NCBI GenBank assembly: GCA_963824225.1 | Contig: CAWGOF010000003.1 | Location: forward strand, 1,302,001-1,366,000 | Source of the DNA: CAWGOF01 sp963824225 | Lineage (GTDB): Bacteria; Acidobacteriota; Polarisedimenticolia; Polarisedimenticolales; Polarisedimenticolaceae | Direction of reading: 5' to 3' | DNA: 64,000 bases | Notes under the pieces: model-generated | Told to the model about the DNA's origin: nothing | What the model saw: only the letters and a program-made list of their open reading frames with translations | Databases searched by the model: none | Position numbers and translations under genes: made by a program | Part shown: positions 44,721 through 53,148 of the stretch, one piece after another | Layout: each line of letters opens with the position of its first letter | Position numbering within the stretch: the stretch's first letter is position 1

Positions 44721-46619
44721 CTAGCGCAGGACCTGCTCGTCCATCTCGCCCTGGGACTCCATCTGGCGCTGGACCATCTCGAAGTACACGCCGCGAGCGC
44801 CCATCAGCTCGTCGTGCGTGCCGCGCTCGACGATGCGTCCCTCGTCCATCAGCAGGATCAGGTTCGCCCGGCGGACGGTCGACAGGCGGTGGGCGATGAC
44901 GAACGTCGTGCGACCGGCCAGAAGCGCGGCCATCGACGCCTGGATCAGCTGCTCGCTCTCGGTGTCCAGGTTGCTCGTCGCCTCGTCGAGGATCAGGATC
45001 TGCGGCGCAGCCAGGATCGCGCGGGCGATCGCCAGCCGCTGGCGCTGGCCGCCCGACAGCTTGACCCCGCGCTCGCCGATGATCGTGTCGTAGCCCGCGG
45101 GGAGCTTGACGATGAACTCGTGGGCGTTCGCGCGCCGAGCCGCGTCCTCGATCGCCTCGGTCGTCGCGTCGCGTCCGCCGTAGGCGATGTTGTCGCGCAC
45201 CGATCCGTCGAACAGGAACACGTCCTGCTGCACGAGTGCGAGCAGCCCGCGGTACGAGGAGAGCTGCAGGTCGCGCAGATCGGTGCCGTTGAGCAGGATC
45301 CTTCCGCTGGTCGGGTCGTGGAACCGCGCGACCAGATCGGTGACCGTGGTCTTGCCTGCCCCGCTCCGGCCGACGAGCGCGACGACCGAGCCGCCGGGCG
45401 CCGTCACGTCGAAGTCGCGCACCACGGGGACGCCCGGGCGGTACTCGAACGACACTTGGTCGAACACGAGCTCGTCGACGCGCGGCGGCGCGCCGATCGC
45501 GCCCGGACGGTCGGGCTTGTCGTCCGGCATGCGCAGCACCTCGAACACGCGCTCCATCGCCGCGAGCGAGCGCTGCAGCTCGGAGAACGAGTTCACGATG
45601 TTCCACACCGGTCCCATGAGCATGAAGCTGTACCACTGGAACGCCATGATGTCGCCGATCGACGCGCGGCCGGCGATGTTCATCGACCCGCCGTACCAGA
45701 TGATCACGACGCTGACCGCGGCCTGGAGCAGACCCCACGACGTCCACAGCACCAGCTCGCGGCGCTGGGCGAACATCTCCTTGCGCAGCACGGTGTGGCG
45801 GCTGAGCATGTAGTGGAACAGCTCGGACGTCTCGCGCCGGAATGCGCGCACGACGCGGATCCCGGAGAACGTCTCCCCGACCCGGCCGTTGACGTCCTCG
45901 ACGTCCTGGCGCACGGAGCGATAGACCGGACGGACCCTCCGGGCGAACACGAAGCTGAACAGCATCGCCGCGGGGATCAGGGCCATCGCCGTGAGCGACA
46001 ATCGCCAGTTGATCACGAGCAGGATGCCGACCGCGATGCACAGGCGCAGCACCGAGATCGCCGGCGACACGATCGCCAGCTGCAGCATCCCGCTCGTGGT
46101 CTCGACGTCCCCCGTCAGGCGCGACAGGATCCCGCCGGTCTTCATGTCCCACAGGTGGGTCAGCGGCAGGTGCAGGAACCGCTTGTACAGCGCGCGCCTG
46201 AGGGACAGGATCACCTTGTTGTTGAGCAGACGCTGCCGGTAGTCCTTACCCGCTCCGACCAGCGCCGACAGGATCACGACGCCGACGAACGCCGCGCCGG
46301 CCAGGTTGAGCCGCAGCATCTTCGCTCCGGTATCGAGCTCGGCGTTGAGCACGACGCGGTCGATGATGAACCGCAGGAACAGCGGCTCGATCAGATCGAG
46401 CCCGGCGACGACGAGGGCGAGGACGAACACCGCGAGCACCGCGCCACCGTGCGGCTTGAGCCACGCCAGATAGTCGCGGACGTACTCGCGCCGGTTTCCG
46501 GAACCGTGGCGCGCGGCGTTCTCGCCCGGGCGCTCGGCGAGCTTCGCGTCGAGGCGGGCCGCCTTGTAGTCCTTGCGGAACTCGCCGTAGCGCTCGCGGG
46601 ACGATCGGTGCCGGCTCAT
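44721..46619 (-). CDS. ABC exporter, fused permease-ATPase (MsbA/multidrug type)
   Basis: 632 residues with six membrane helices. The N-terminal basic tail ends at YLAWLKPHGGAVLAVFVLALV. The coupling region ETFSGIRVVRAFRRE is typical. The nucleotide-binding domain has Walker A VGRSGAGKTTV, Q-loop LVQQDVFLFDGSV, signature VKLSGGQRQRLAIARA, Walker B ILILDEATSNLD and the H-loop VIAHRLSTV. It works as a homodimer or heterodimer exporting lipids, peptides or drugs. It is convergent with modE (4-base gap). The substrate is unknown. Confidence 0.93.
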   Translation of the reverse strand: MSRHRSSRERYGEFRKDYKAARLDAKLAERPGENAARHGSGNRREYVRDYLAWLKPHGGAVLAVFVLALVVAGLDLIEPLFLRFIIDRVVLNAELDTGAKMLRLNLAGAAFVGVVILSALVGAGKDYRQRLLNNKVILSLRRALYKRFLHLPLTHLWDMKTGGILSRLTGDVETTSGMLQLAIVSPAISVLRLCIAVGILLVINWRLSLTAMALIPAAMLFSFVFARRVRPVYRSVRQDVEDVNGRVGETFSGIRVVRAFRRETSELFHYMLSRHTVLRKEMFAQRRELVLWTSWGLLQAAVSVVIIWYGGSMNIAGRASIGDIMAFQWYSFMLMGPVWNIVNSFSELQRSLAAMERVFEVLRMPDDKPDRPGAIGAPPRVDELVFDQVSFEYRPGVPVVRDFDVTAPGGSVVALVGRSGAGKTTVTDLVARFHDPTSGRILLNGTDLRDLQLSSYRGLLALVQQDVFLFDGSVRDNIAYGGRDATTEAIEDAARRANAHEFIVKLPAGYDTIIGERGVKLSGGQRQRLAIARAILAAPQILILDEATSNLDTESEQLIQASMAALLAGRTTFVIAHRLSTVRRANLILLMDEGRIVERGTHDELMGARGVYFEMVQRQMESQGEMDEQVLR

Positions 46620-46672
46620 CGATCTCCGGATGATACCGCGCCCGCGCTCGCCCTCCTGCTATCCTCGCGCCC

Positions 46673-49330
46673 ATGGCGCTCGCTCCGGGGACGCGGCTCG
46701 GCCCGTATCAGATCGAGGGCCCGCTCGGCGCGGGCGGCATGGGCGAGGTGTACCTCGCGCGGGACACGCGGCTCGAGCGCACGGTCGCGATCAAGGTCCT
46801 GCCGCCGCACCTGGCCGACAGTCCCGAGCTGCTCCAGCGCTTCGAGCGCGAGGCGCGGGCCGCGTCGAGCCTGAACCACCCGCACATCTGCACCGTGTTC
46901 GACGTCGGCCAGCAGAGCGGGCTGCACTATCTCGTGATGGAGCACCTGCAAGGCGAGACACTCGCGAGCCGCATCGAGCGTGGAGCGGTGCCGGTCGACG
47001 AGGCGCTGGCGATCGCGACCCAGGTCGCGGACGCCCTCGACCGCGCGCATCGCCAGGGGCTCGTGCATCGTGACCTGAAGCCGGCGAACGTCATGCTGAC
47101 GCGGTCCGGATCGAAGCTCCTGGACTTCGGTCTGGCCAAGCTCGCGGGCCCGGGCGTCACCGATCTCACGTCCGCGCCGACCCAGGCGAGCCCGCTGACG
47201 GCACATGGGGCGATCGTCGGCACGTTCCAGTACATCGCCCCCGAGCAGCTCGAAGGCGCGCCGGCGGACGCCCGCAGCGACATCTTCTCGTTCGGTGCGA
47301 CGCTGTACGAGATGATCACGGGGCGCCGGGCGTTCGAGGGCAAGACACAGGCGAGCCTGGCCGCGGCGGTGTTGAAGGAAACCCCGCGCCCGATCTCGGC
47401 CATCGCGCCCGGAACGCCGCCCGCGCTCGAGCGGCTCATCGCGACGTGCCTGGCCAAGGATCCGGACGAACGACGGCAGACGATGCGCGACGTACTGATC
47501 GAGCTACGCTGGATCGCCAAGGGCGCCCCCCAGACCGAGGCGGTCGAGGCCGGCGTGCCTCGCGCGCGGCGAAGTCGTGAGCGCCTGGCGTGGACCGTCG
47601 CCGCGATCGCGATCCTGGCGGCTCTCGCGGCGCTCGTCCTCCCCAGGACCGACCGCACCGCGCCACGCGCCGCGCGCACGCGGTTCCACGCCCAGTTGTC
47701 CCCGCCCGAAGGGATCTCGTTCGAGTACCGGCACGGTCCGATGTCGCTCTCGCCCGATGGTACGCGCGTCGCGTTCGTCGGCCGGGACGCGACCGGCGAG
47801 CGCAGCCTGTTCGTCCGCGCATTCGACGCGCCGGCGGCAGCGAAGCTCGCGGGGACCGTGGGCGCCGGGTTCCCGTTCTGGTCGCCCGACGGGCGATCGA
47901 TCGGGTTCTTTGCCGCGGGCAAGCTCCGGCGGATCGGTGCCGATGGCGGGGCGCCCGACGTGCTGGCCGAGACGACCGCCGGTGGCGGCGGTGCGTGGGG
48001 CGCGAACGGCGTGATCCTGTTCGCATCACGAAACGATCAAGGCATCCAGCGGATCGCCGAGTCGGGAGGCAAGCCCGAGCTCGTCACGCGGTTCGGACCC
48101 GACGACTTCGCCCACCGATGGCCCATGTGGCTCCCCGACGGACAACGTTTCCTGTTCAGCGCGAGACGTGGGCGAGGCGGGAACGCGGTGATGGTCGGTG
48201 CACTCGACGGAGCGGAGCCCAAGCCGTTCCTCGACGTGTACTCGAACACGATGTTCATCGCGCCCGACCGGCTCCTGTTCTGGCGCGACGCCGCGCTGCG
48301 CGTGCAACCGTTCGATCCCGCTCGGGTCGCGATCGTCGGGCAACCCGCGCCGATCGCACCGGGCGTACGGTTCGCCGTCGATTTCGGTGCCGCGCTGTAC
48401 TCGGCCACGCCGGACGTTCTCGCCTACTACACGGGCGGCGACGAGACGACGCAGTCGCGCCTCGTGTTGCGCAACCGGCAGGGGGAAGAGGTCGGAACGG
48501 TCGGCGTCCCCGGCAACTACTACAGCCCGCGGTTCTCGCCCGACAGCCGGCGCGTCGCCGTCGACAACAGCGGTCTCGAGAACAACGGCGACATCTGGGT
48601 CTACGACCTGACGCGCCCCGGTGGCACACGGCTGACGTTCGACCCGGCGGACGAGTCGGACCCGGTCTGGTCCCCGACCGGGGACCGTATCGCGTTCTTC
48701 TCGACCCAGGGTGGCGGCTCGGACGTGCTCGGAGTCCGCCTGTCCGGAACCGCGAAGCCGGAGATGCTGCTCGGAACGCCGGCGCTCGAGAGCGTGTGGG
48801 ACTGGTCGTCCGACGGCCGCTACCTGGCGATCGAGAGTCGATCGTCGGGTCGCGAGCAGCGAGACCTGCTGATCCTGAGCTTGTCGGACGGTACGACGCG
48901 GCCGTTCGCCGACAGCCCGTTCGAGGAGCTTCTCGCCAAGTTCTCGCCGGACGCTCGATGGCTGGCCTACACGTCCGACGAGACGGGGCGCAACGAGGTG
49001 TACGTCCGCCCGTTCCCCGAGGGCGAAGGCAAGTGGCAGATCTCCGTCGCCGGAGGCACGACGCCGTGCTGGCGCGCGGACGGCCGCGAGCTGTTCTACC
49101 AGGCGAGCGACGGACGGTTGATGGCCGTTCCGGTTGCGGCGAGCGGTTCGAGCTTCGAGCCGGGTACGCCGGTTTCGCTGTTCATGACGCGCCTGCGGTT
49201 CGAGAGCGGCGGGCACTACGACGTCGCGCGCGACGGCGCCACGTTCGTGCTCAACGAGTGGGTCGAGGAGCAAGCTCCGCGCCCGATGTCGCTCGTGCTC
49301 GGGTGGAACGCGGCTCAGGCTGCGCGCTGA
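46673..49330 (+). CDS. Ser/Thr protein kinase with periplasmic TolB-like propeller
   Basis: 885 residues. The kinase domain (about 8-275) has GPLGAGGMGEVYLARD, the catalytic Lys in TVAIKVL, VHRDLKPANVM, LDFGLAKL and the APE-like PEQLEG. A single membrane helix (about 305-325, AWTVAAIAILAALAALVLP) leads to a C-terminal PD40/TolB propeller (SLSPDGTRVAFVG, FSPDSRRVAVD, PVWSPTGDRIAFFS) that should lie outside the membrane as a sensor. This architecture is common in Acidobacteriota. The partners phosphorylated are unknown. Confidence 0.93.
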   Translation: MALAPGTRLGPYQIEGPLGAGGMGEVYLARDTRLERTVAIKVLPPHLADSPELLQRFEREARAASSLNHPHICTVFDVGQQSGLHYLVMEHLQGETLASRIERGAVPVDEALAIATQVADALDRAHRQGLVHRDLKPANVMLTRSGSKLLDFGLAKLAGPGVTDLTSAPTQASPLTAHGAIVGTFQYIAPEQLEGAPADARSDIFSFGATLYEMITGRRAFEGKTQASLAAAVLKETPRPISAIAPGTPPALERLIATCLAKDPDERRQTMRDVLIELRWIAKGAPQTEAVEAGVPRARRSRERLAWTVAAIAILAALAALVLPRTDRTAPRAARTRFHAQLSPPEGISFEYRHGPMSLSPDGTRVAFVGRDATGERSLFVRAFDAPAAAKLAGTVGAGFPFWSPDGRSIGFFAAGKLRRIGADGGAPDVLAETTAGGGGAWGANGVILFASRNDQGIQRIAESGGKPELVTRFGPDDFAHRWPMWLPDGQRFLFSARRGRGGNAVMVGALDGAEPKPFLDVYSNTMFIAPDRLLFWRDAALRVQPFDPARVAIVGQPAPIAPGVRFAVDFGAALYSATPDVLAYYTGGDETTQSRLVLRNRQGEEVGTVGVPGNYYSPRFSPDSRRVAVDNSGLENNGDIWVYDLTRPGGTRLTFDPADESDPVWSPTGDRIAFFSTQGGGSDVLGVRLSGTAKPEMLLGTPALESVWDWSSDGRYLAIESRSSGREQRDLLILSLSDGTTRPFADSPFEELLAKFSPDARWLAYTSDETGRNEVYVRPFPEGEGKWQISVAGGTTPCWRADGRELFYQASDGRLMAVPVAASGSSFEPGTPVSLFMTRLRFESGGHYDVARDGATFVLNEWVEEQAPRPMSLVLGWNAAQAAR

Positions 49331-49333
49331 GAC

Positions 49334-50329
49334 CTAGGGTCTCCAAAAAACTACGGGTGGACAGAACACATCCGGCGAGGTTCCGAACGACGCACAGGGA
49401 CCTTCCTTGTACGGACGCTGCCTAGAGGCCTTGCTCGCAACTTGAAGGTAGTGTAGGAAATGTGGTGCCACACAAACATCTCGCCCATCCACCTTCCCGT
49501 CCGTCAACGCGTCGAGGGCCGGCTGCATGATGTTGAACACCCGTATTGTCTTGTCTTTCTTGCTTTTGGAATCGAGTTGAATGATGACGGGTGGGCTCGC
49601 CGTTCCCGTTCGGGGCAAGAGAAAGAACTGAGGAGTCAGAACCTCCAGCGTGAACAGCACTTCACTGGCAAACCTCTGATCGTATGCGCGACCACTGATT
49701 GCCTTGCATGGTTTCCCGGCCTTCGTCCACTCGCACCAGGACCAGGTGCTCGCACTCGCCGGCACCTCGCCGGACATCTCGCCCCGCAGGCCCTCCATCG
49801 CAGAGACGACTGCGGCATTGATCTGGGTCTTCAGCTTGCCGCCATCTCTGCCCGTGATCTTCGCCATCTCGGGAATCCACGTAACGTCCCTCTCGTCTGG
49901 CTTGCCTGGGGATTCTTCGTCAGGATACGTGTACTCCAAGTGCCGCTTGTGCCCGCCTCGCGGTCGGCTGCCGTTGAAGAACTTGGCCACTTCATCGCTT
50001 GATTGCATGATGACGATCTGCATGTCCTCGAGACACCAGATGAAATAATCGTATCCGGCCGCAGCGTCGCACGCGCCACGCTCGTAGCTTCCGTTGACCG
50101 GGTCCCACTTCGCGCAGGGTGCGTTGCCTTGGAGACACGAACCGGTGCCTGCCCGATTGCCGACATAGTCTTTGTGAATCAACAGCTCCGGTACGTGATC
50201 GGTGGCCTTTAGTAGATATGCGTCGACGGGTGTCGTCTCCACGGCTTTGAAGTCCGGATCATCGAGAGTCGGAATCGGACCTCCCATCACGAGAGCGATC
50301 ACTCCTGTGAAGACGATTTCCACCTTCAT
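49334..50329 (-). CDS. Hypothetical exported protein, lower GC than its surroundings
   Basis: 331 residues. The start is the ATG at 50329, preceded by GGAGAGAGGGG. A short hydrophobic N-terminus (VEIVFTGVIALVMGGPIPTL) may be a weak signal. Many Cys residues are spread through the middle (SCLQGNAPCAKW, YERGACDAAAGY, WCLEDM). No family is recognised. Base composition is clearly less GC-rich and codon use less biased than in neighbours, which suggests later acquisition. It is convergent with the kinase-TolB gene (3-base gap). Confidence 0.6.
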   Translation of the reverse strand: MKVEIVFTGVIALVMGGPIPTLDDPDFKAVETTPVDAYLLKATDHVPELLIHKDYVGNRAGTGSCLQGNAPCAKWDPVNGSYERGACDAAAGYDYFIWCLEDMQIVIMQSSDEVAKFFNGSRPRGGHKRHLEYTYPDEESPGKPDERDVTWIPEMAKITGRDGGKLKTQINAAVVSAMEGLRGEMSGEVPASASTWSWCEWTKAGKPCKAISGRAYDQRFASEVLFTLEVLTPQFFLLPRTGTASPPVIIQLDSKSKKDKTIRVFNIMQPALDALTDGKVDGRDVCVAPHFLHYLQVASKASRQRPYKEGPCASFGTSPDVFCPPVVFWRP

Positions 50330-50389
50330 CCCCTCTCTCCTTCGTCGGAATAGCGTCCGACATCCTAAACAGCGGCCCATACACCCGGA

Positions 50390-50690
50390 CCTCGGTCGAT
50401 CGCAGGTACGACAGGACCGAGCCCGGCTCCGCGGATTCGAAGTGATCGAGGTCGCGCGCGCGTGGGAACGTGGTCTGTGCGAGATCGTCGGTTTTTCGGC
50501 GAGATGAGATCCCGCGCCCACGCCGGAAGCCGGCCCTTGTCCAGCGGCGAAGCGCCGGAATGTAACGCCGCACGATCCCTTCGTGCGCCGCCCTGTCCGC
50601 GGTGCGAGTGCGGGCCAGGAGCACCGCGGTCGTGCCGTCCGGGAGCGATGTTGTCGACCTCCTCTGGCTGGGAAACGCGGGGAGCGCGCC
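50390..50690 (-). pseudogene. Remnant of an ECF-type RNA polymerase sigma factor
   Basis: The translated minus strand contains DGTTAVLLARTRTADRAAHEG, IVRRYIPALRRW and TDDLAQTTFPRARDLDHFE, which align with sigma region 2 of acidobacterial-type ECF factors. The expected VQETLVR-like and DEIR segments are altered, and regions 3-4 are missing. There is no good start codon and no C-terminus. The rest of 50330-50809 shows no other gene. Confidence 0.55.
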
Positions 50691-50809
50691 GATCGGCTTG
50701 TCCACTCCGGGATGGGCGCCGATGGTAAGTAGTCGGCTTTCCAAAGTCAATCGGGACATGCGGTCCTGTTCCTTCCCACCACGGAACAGAACGAGCGTCC
50801 CGCGCAAGC

Positions 50810-51169
50810 TTACCCCGCCAGGCGCGCCGCCTGACGCAGCAGCCGAACCACGGCGCTCCGCCGCGTGTCGGCCGGCGTGCGCATCTTGATGTGTCGCACG
50901 TACCGGCCCTTCCCCTCGAGAAGGCGCGTCGGATCGTCCAGGTCGGTCGCGGAGAAGAAGCCGAACTCGAGGTACTCGGGCCTCGAATAGACGAACGCGA
51001 CCGGGTCATTCCCCTTGACCCAGCAGCCGTTGCCCCACTTCACCGACTCGCGGAGATCGGGTGTCGTGCGCTTCACGAGCGTGCGCAGCGCACGAATCAT
51101 GGCTCGGTTCTTCGGGCTCTGATCCGCCGTGTACGCGGCGAACGAATCGTAGCGCTTCATCTTCGGCAT
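50810..51169 (-). CDS. DUF1801 domain protein
   Basis: 119 residues. It begins MPKMKRYDSFAAYTADQSP, has the DUF1801 core TPDLRESVKWGNGCWVKGNDPVAFVYSRPEYLEFGFF, and ends in an Arg-rich helix. The family (YdhG-like) has a fold shared with iron-chaperone-like proteins and its role is unclear. It is complete and seems functional, in contrast to the remnants on both sides. Confidence 0.85.
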   Translation of the reverse strand: MPKMKRYDSFAAYTADQSPKNRAMIRALRTLVKRTTPDLRESVKWGNGCWVKGNDPVAFVYSRPEYLEFGFFSATDLDDPTRLLEGKGRYVRHIKMRTPADTRRSAVVRLLRQAARLAG

Positions 51170-51182
51170 GCCGTTTCTCCCG

Positions 51183-52113
51183 TCAGTCCCTCCGTGGACA
51201 TCGCCGGGCGCGCCACAGCTCCTCGGTCGTCACCCTCGAATCCGCCCACTCGACCTGGACGAGGATCGTGCATCGGCCGTTGCCGGCCTGGAGGATGAAC
51301 GCTGTGGGGGCCGTGTAGACGACCTTGTCCGGCAGCAGGTAATCGCTGCTCCAAAGAGGCTCGAAGCGTTCGATCGGCTCGAAGCCGCGATATCGCGAAC
51401 CGCGCCGGTGTCTGAGTCTCCTCGTGAGTGGCGACGATGATGTTCGAGGAGTCGGATAGCCAGAGTACGGGAGGTGTATCGATCGGCTCGGCCCGGTCGG
51501 ACCCTCTCGACCAGTATCGAATCCGCTCGTCATGAAGAATCAAGAGACCGTCGCGCCACGGCACAACGTTCCGGGTGGACTGCAAGGCCGACAGTCCGGG
51601 CACGGGTCGAAACCCGCCCGTCTCACCATCGCTCACGACGAGCTGGCCCGCGTCGATGCATGCTCTCGACGCTTCCCCGAAAAACCGAGGGAGCATGCAC
51701 CCTGCCGGGAACATCGGCTGCACGGTACGCCTCGTACCGTCCGCCGTCACCGTCTCCGTGCACAAGAACGACGCGGCCGACCCGCTGCACAGCAGCACAT
51801 CTCCGTCTCGTGTCTCGGTCCACAGCGTCTCAAACGGGAGCTGACTCTCCAGGTCGAGTGTAGCCCCGAGCTTGCGCTCCGACGTCAGCACGACGGTCCG
51901 TCCCGGAGCTTGATGGCCCCGTTCCAGAACCACGACCGCACCGTTCGACGTGGTCTCAAAATCCCACATCACCTTCGACTTCCAGTGGCGCGTCCAACCT
52001 TGCCCGGCGGTCCACGAGCACAGGCCCGATCGATCCGGGCACCACAAGGGCCATGCCGAGCCCTGCGCGATCTGCGCAAGCAGCACGGTCGCGAGATACA
52101 GCGAAGTCTTCAT
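51183..52113 (-). pseudogene. Secreted hypothetical protein with one frameshift
   Basis: The start at 52113 gives a signal peptide (MKTSLYLATVLLAQIAQGSA) and a repetitive, propeller-like body (SWTAGQGWTRHW, VVLERGHQAPGRTVVL, LWTETRDGDVLLCSGSA). The frame fails near 51386, where a single extra C separates EETQTPARFAISR from FEPIERFEPLWSSDYLLPD. The continuation then runs to a natural stop at 51183. This is either one sequencing error or a recent inactivation. No family is recognised. Confidence 0.6.
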
Positions 52114-52356
52114 GCCTTGCTCATACTGCCACCCGGCACGCCGGGAATCATCCCGATTGCCGGTCTGCCCGATCGCGGGTATAAACGAGTCGATGCCGAC
52201 CGCCGGTTGCCAACCCACGGACGAGACGCGCCGCTCGGGTGCGTCCTCCGGCGGTCTGTCCACCTACCGAAGCTGAACGGTTCTGGCCTCCGCGGAACGT
52301 CGGATCGTCCCGGCGTCCGCCGCGTTCCCTTTTTTCAGCTTCGGCCGGAGGACGCC
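52114..52356. other. Divergent intergenic region upstream of phhA
   Basis: 243 bases between the frameshifted secreted-protein gene and phenylalanine hydroxylase. There is no coding signal. A CCTTTTTT run lies at 52327-52334. No clear promoter can be assigned by eye. Confidence 0.4.
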
Positions 52357-53118
52357 ATGACAGACGATCCACGCTGCATCCCGATCGAGCTCGACGGCCC
52401 GGTTCCGGAGGGACAGCGCATTCCGTACCCCGAGTACACGGACGAGGACCACGAGACCTGGTCGATTCTGTTCGAGCGACAGCGTCGCAACCTGGTGAAC
52501 GTCGCCTGCGCGGAGTACCTGGAGGGACTGCAGCGGATGGACTTTACGCCGCTCCGCATTCCGGCGCTCGCCGATGCGAGTCGCATTCTGAGCGACACCG
52601 TCGGCTGGAACCTGGCGCGCGTTCCCGGTCTGCTCCACGAGCGGGACTTCTTCGCCTTCCTGGCGCGGCGCGTCTTCCCGTGCACGGACTACATCCGTCC
52701 GCGTCACGAGATCGACTACACCCCGGCGCCCGATCTGTTCCACGACCTGTTCGGCCACACGCCGATGATCCCGAACCCGGCGTTCGCCGAGTTCTACGAG
52801 CGGTTCGGTCAGGCGGCGCTCGTGGCGCGCGGTGCCGACCGGCGGCGGCTCGAGCGGTTCTACTGGTTCACGGTCGAGTTCGGGCTGATCGATACGGCCG
52901 ACGGGATTCGCGTCTACGGCAACGGAATCCTGTCGTCCTTCGCCGAGGCCCGGCACGCGTTGACCGCGGAGGTCGAGAAGCTCGCGTTCGACGCGGAGCG
53001 CATCGCGGAACAGGAGTACGACGTGTGGCACCTGCAGCCGCGCCTGTACGTGATCGAGTCGTTCGACGAGCTCGTCTCGGGGTTCGTCGACTGGGCGAGG
53101 CGGCGCGGCTGGTCCTGA
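52357..53118 (+). CDS. phhA: Phenylalanine 4-monooxygenase
   Basis: 253 residues, single catalytic domain. The iron ligands are visible as DLFHDLFGHTPM (two His) and FYWFTVEFGL (Glu). It hydroxylates phenylalanine to tyrosine using tetrahydrobiopterin and O2. The start MTDDPRC is preceded by GCCGGAGGAC. A longer upstream reading overlaps the opposing gene and is rejected. It is followed after 30 bases by the kinase/FGE fusion. No pterin-recycling gene is adjacent. Confidence 0.94.
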   Translation: MTDDPRCIPIELDGPVPEGQRIPYPEYTDEDHETWSILFERQRRNLVNVACAEYLEGLQRMDFTPLRIPALADASRILSDTVGWNLARVPGLLHERDFFAFLARRVFPCTDYIRPRHEIDYTPAPDLFHDLFGHTPMIPNPAFAEFYERFGQAALVARGADRRRLERFYWFTVEFGLIDTADGIRVYGNGILSSFAEARHALTAEVEKLAFDAERIAEQEYDVWHLQPRLYVIESFDELVSGFVDWARRRGWS

Positions 53119-53148
53119 AGCGGCTGGGCTATACTCCCGAAACTCGCG

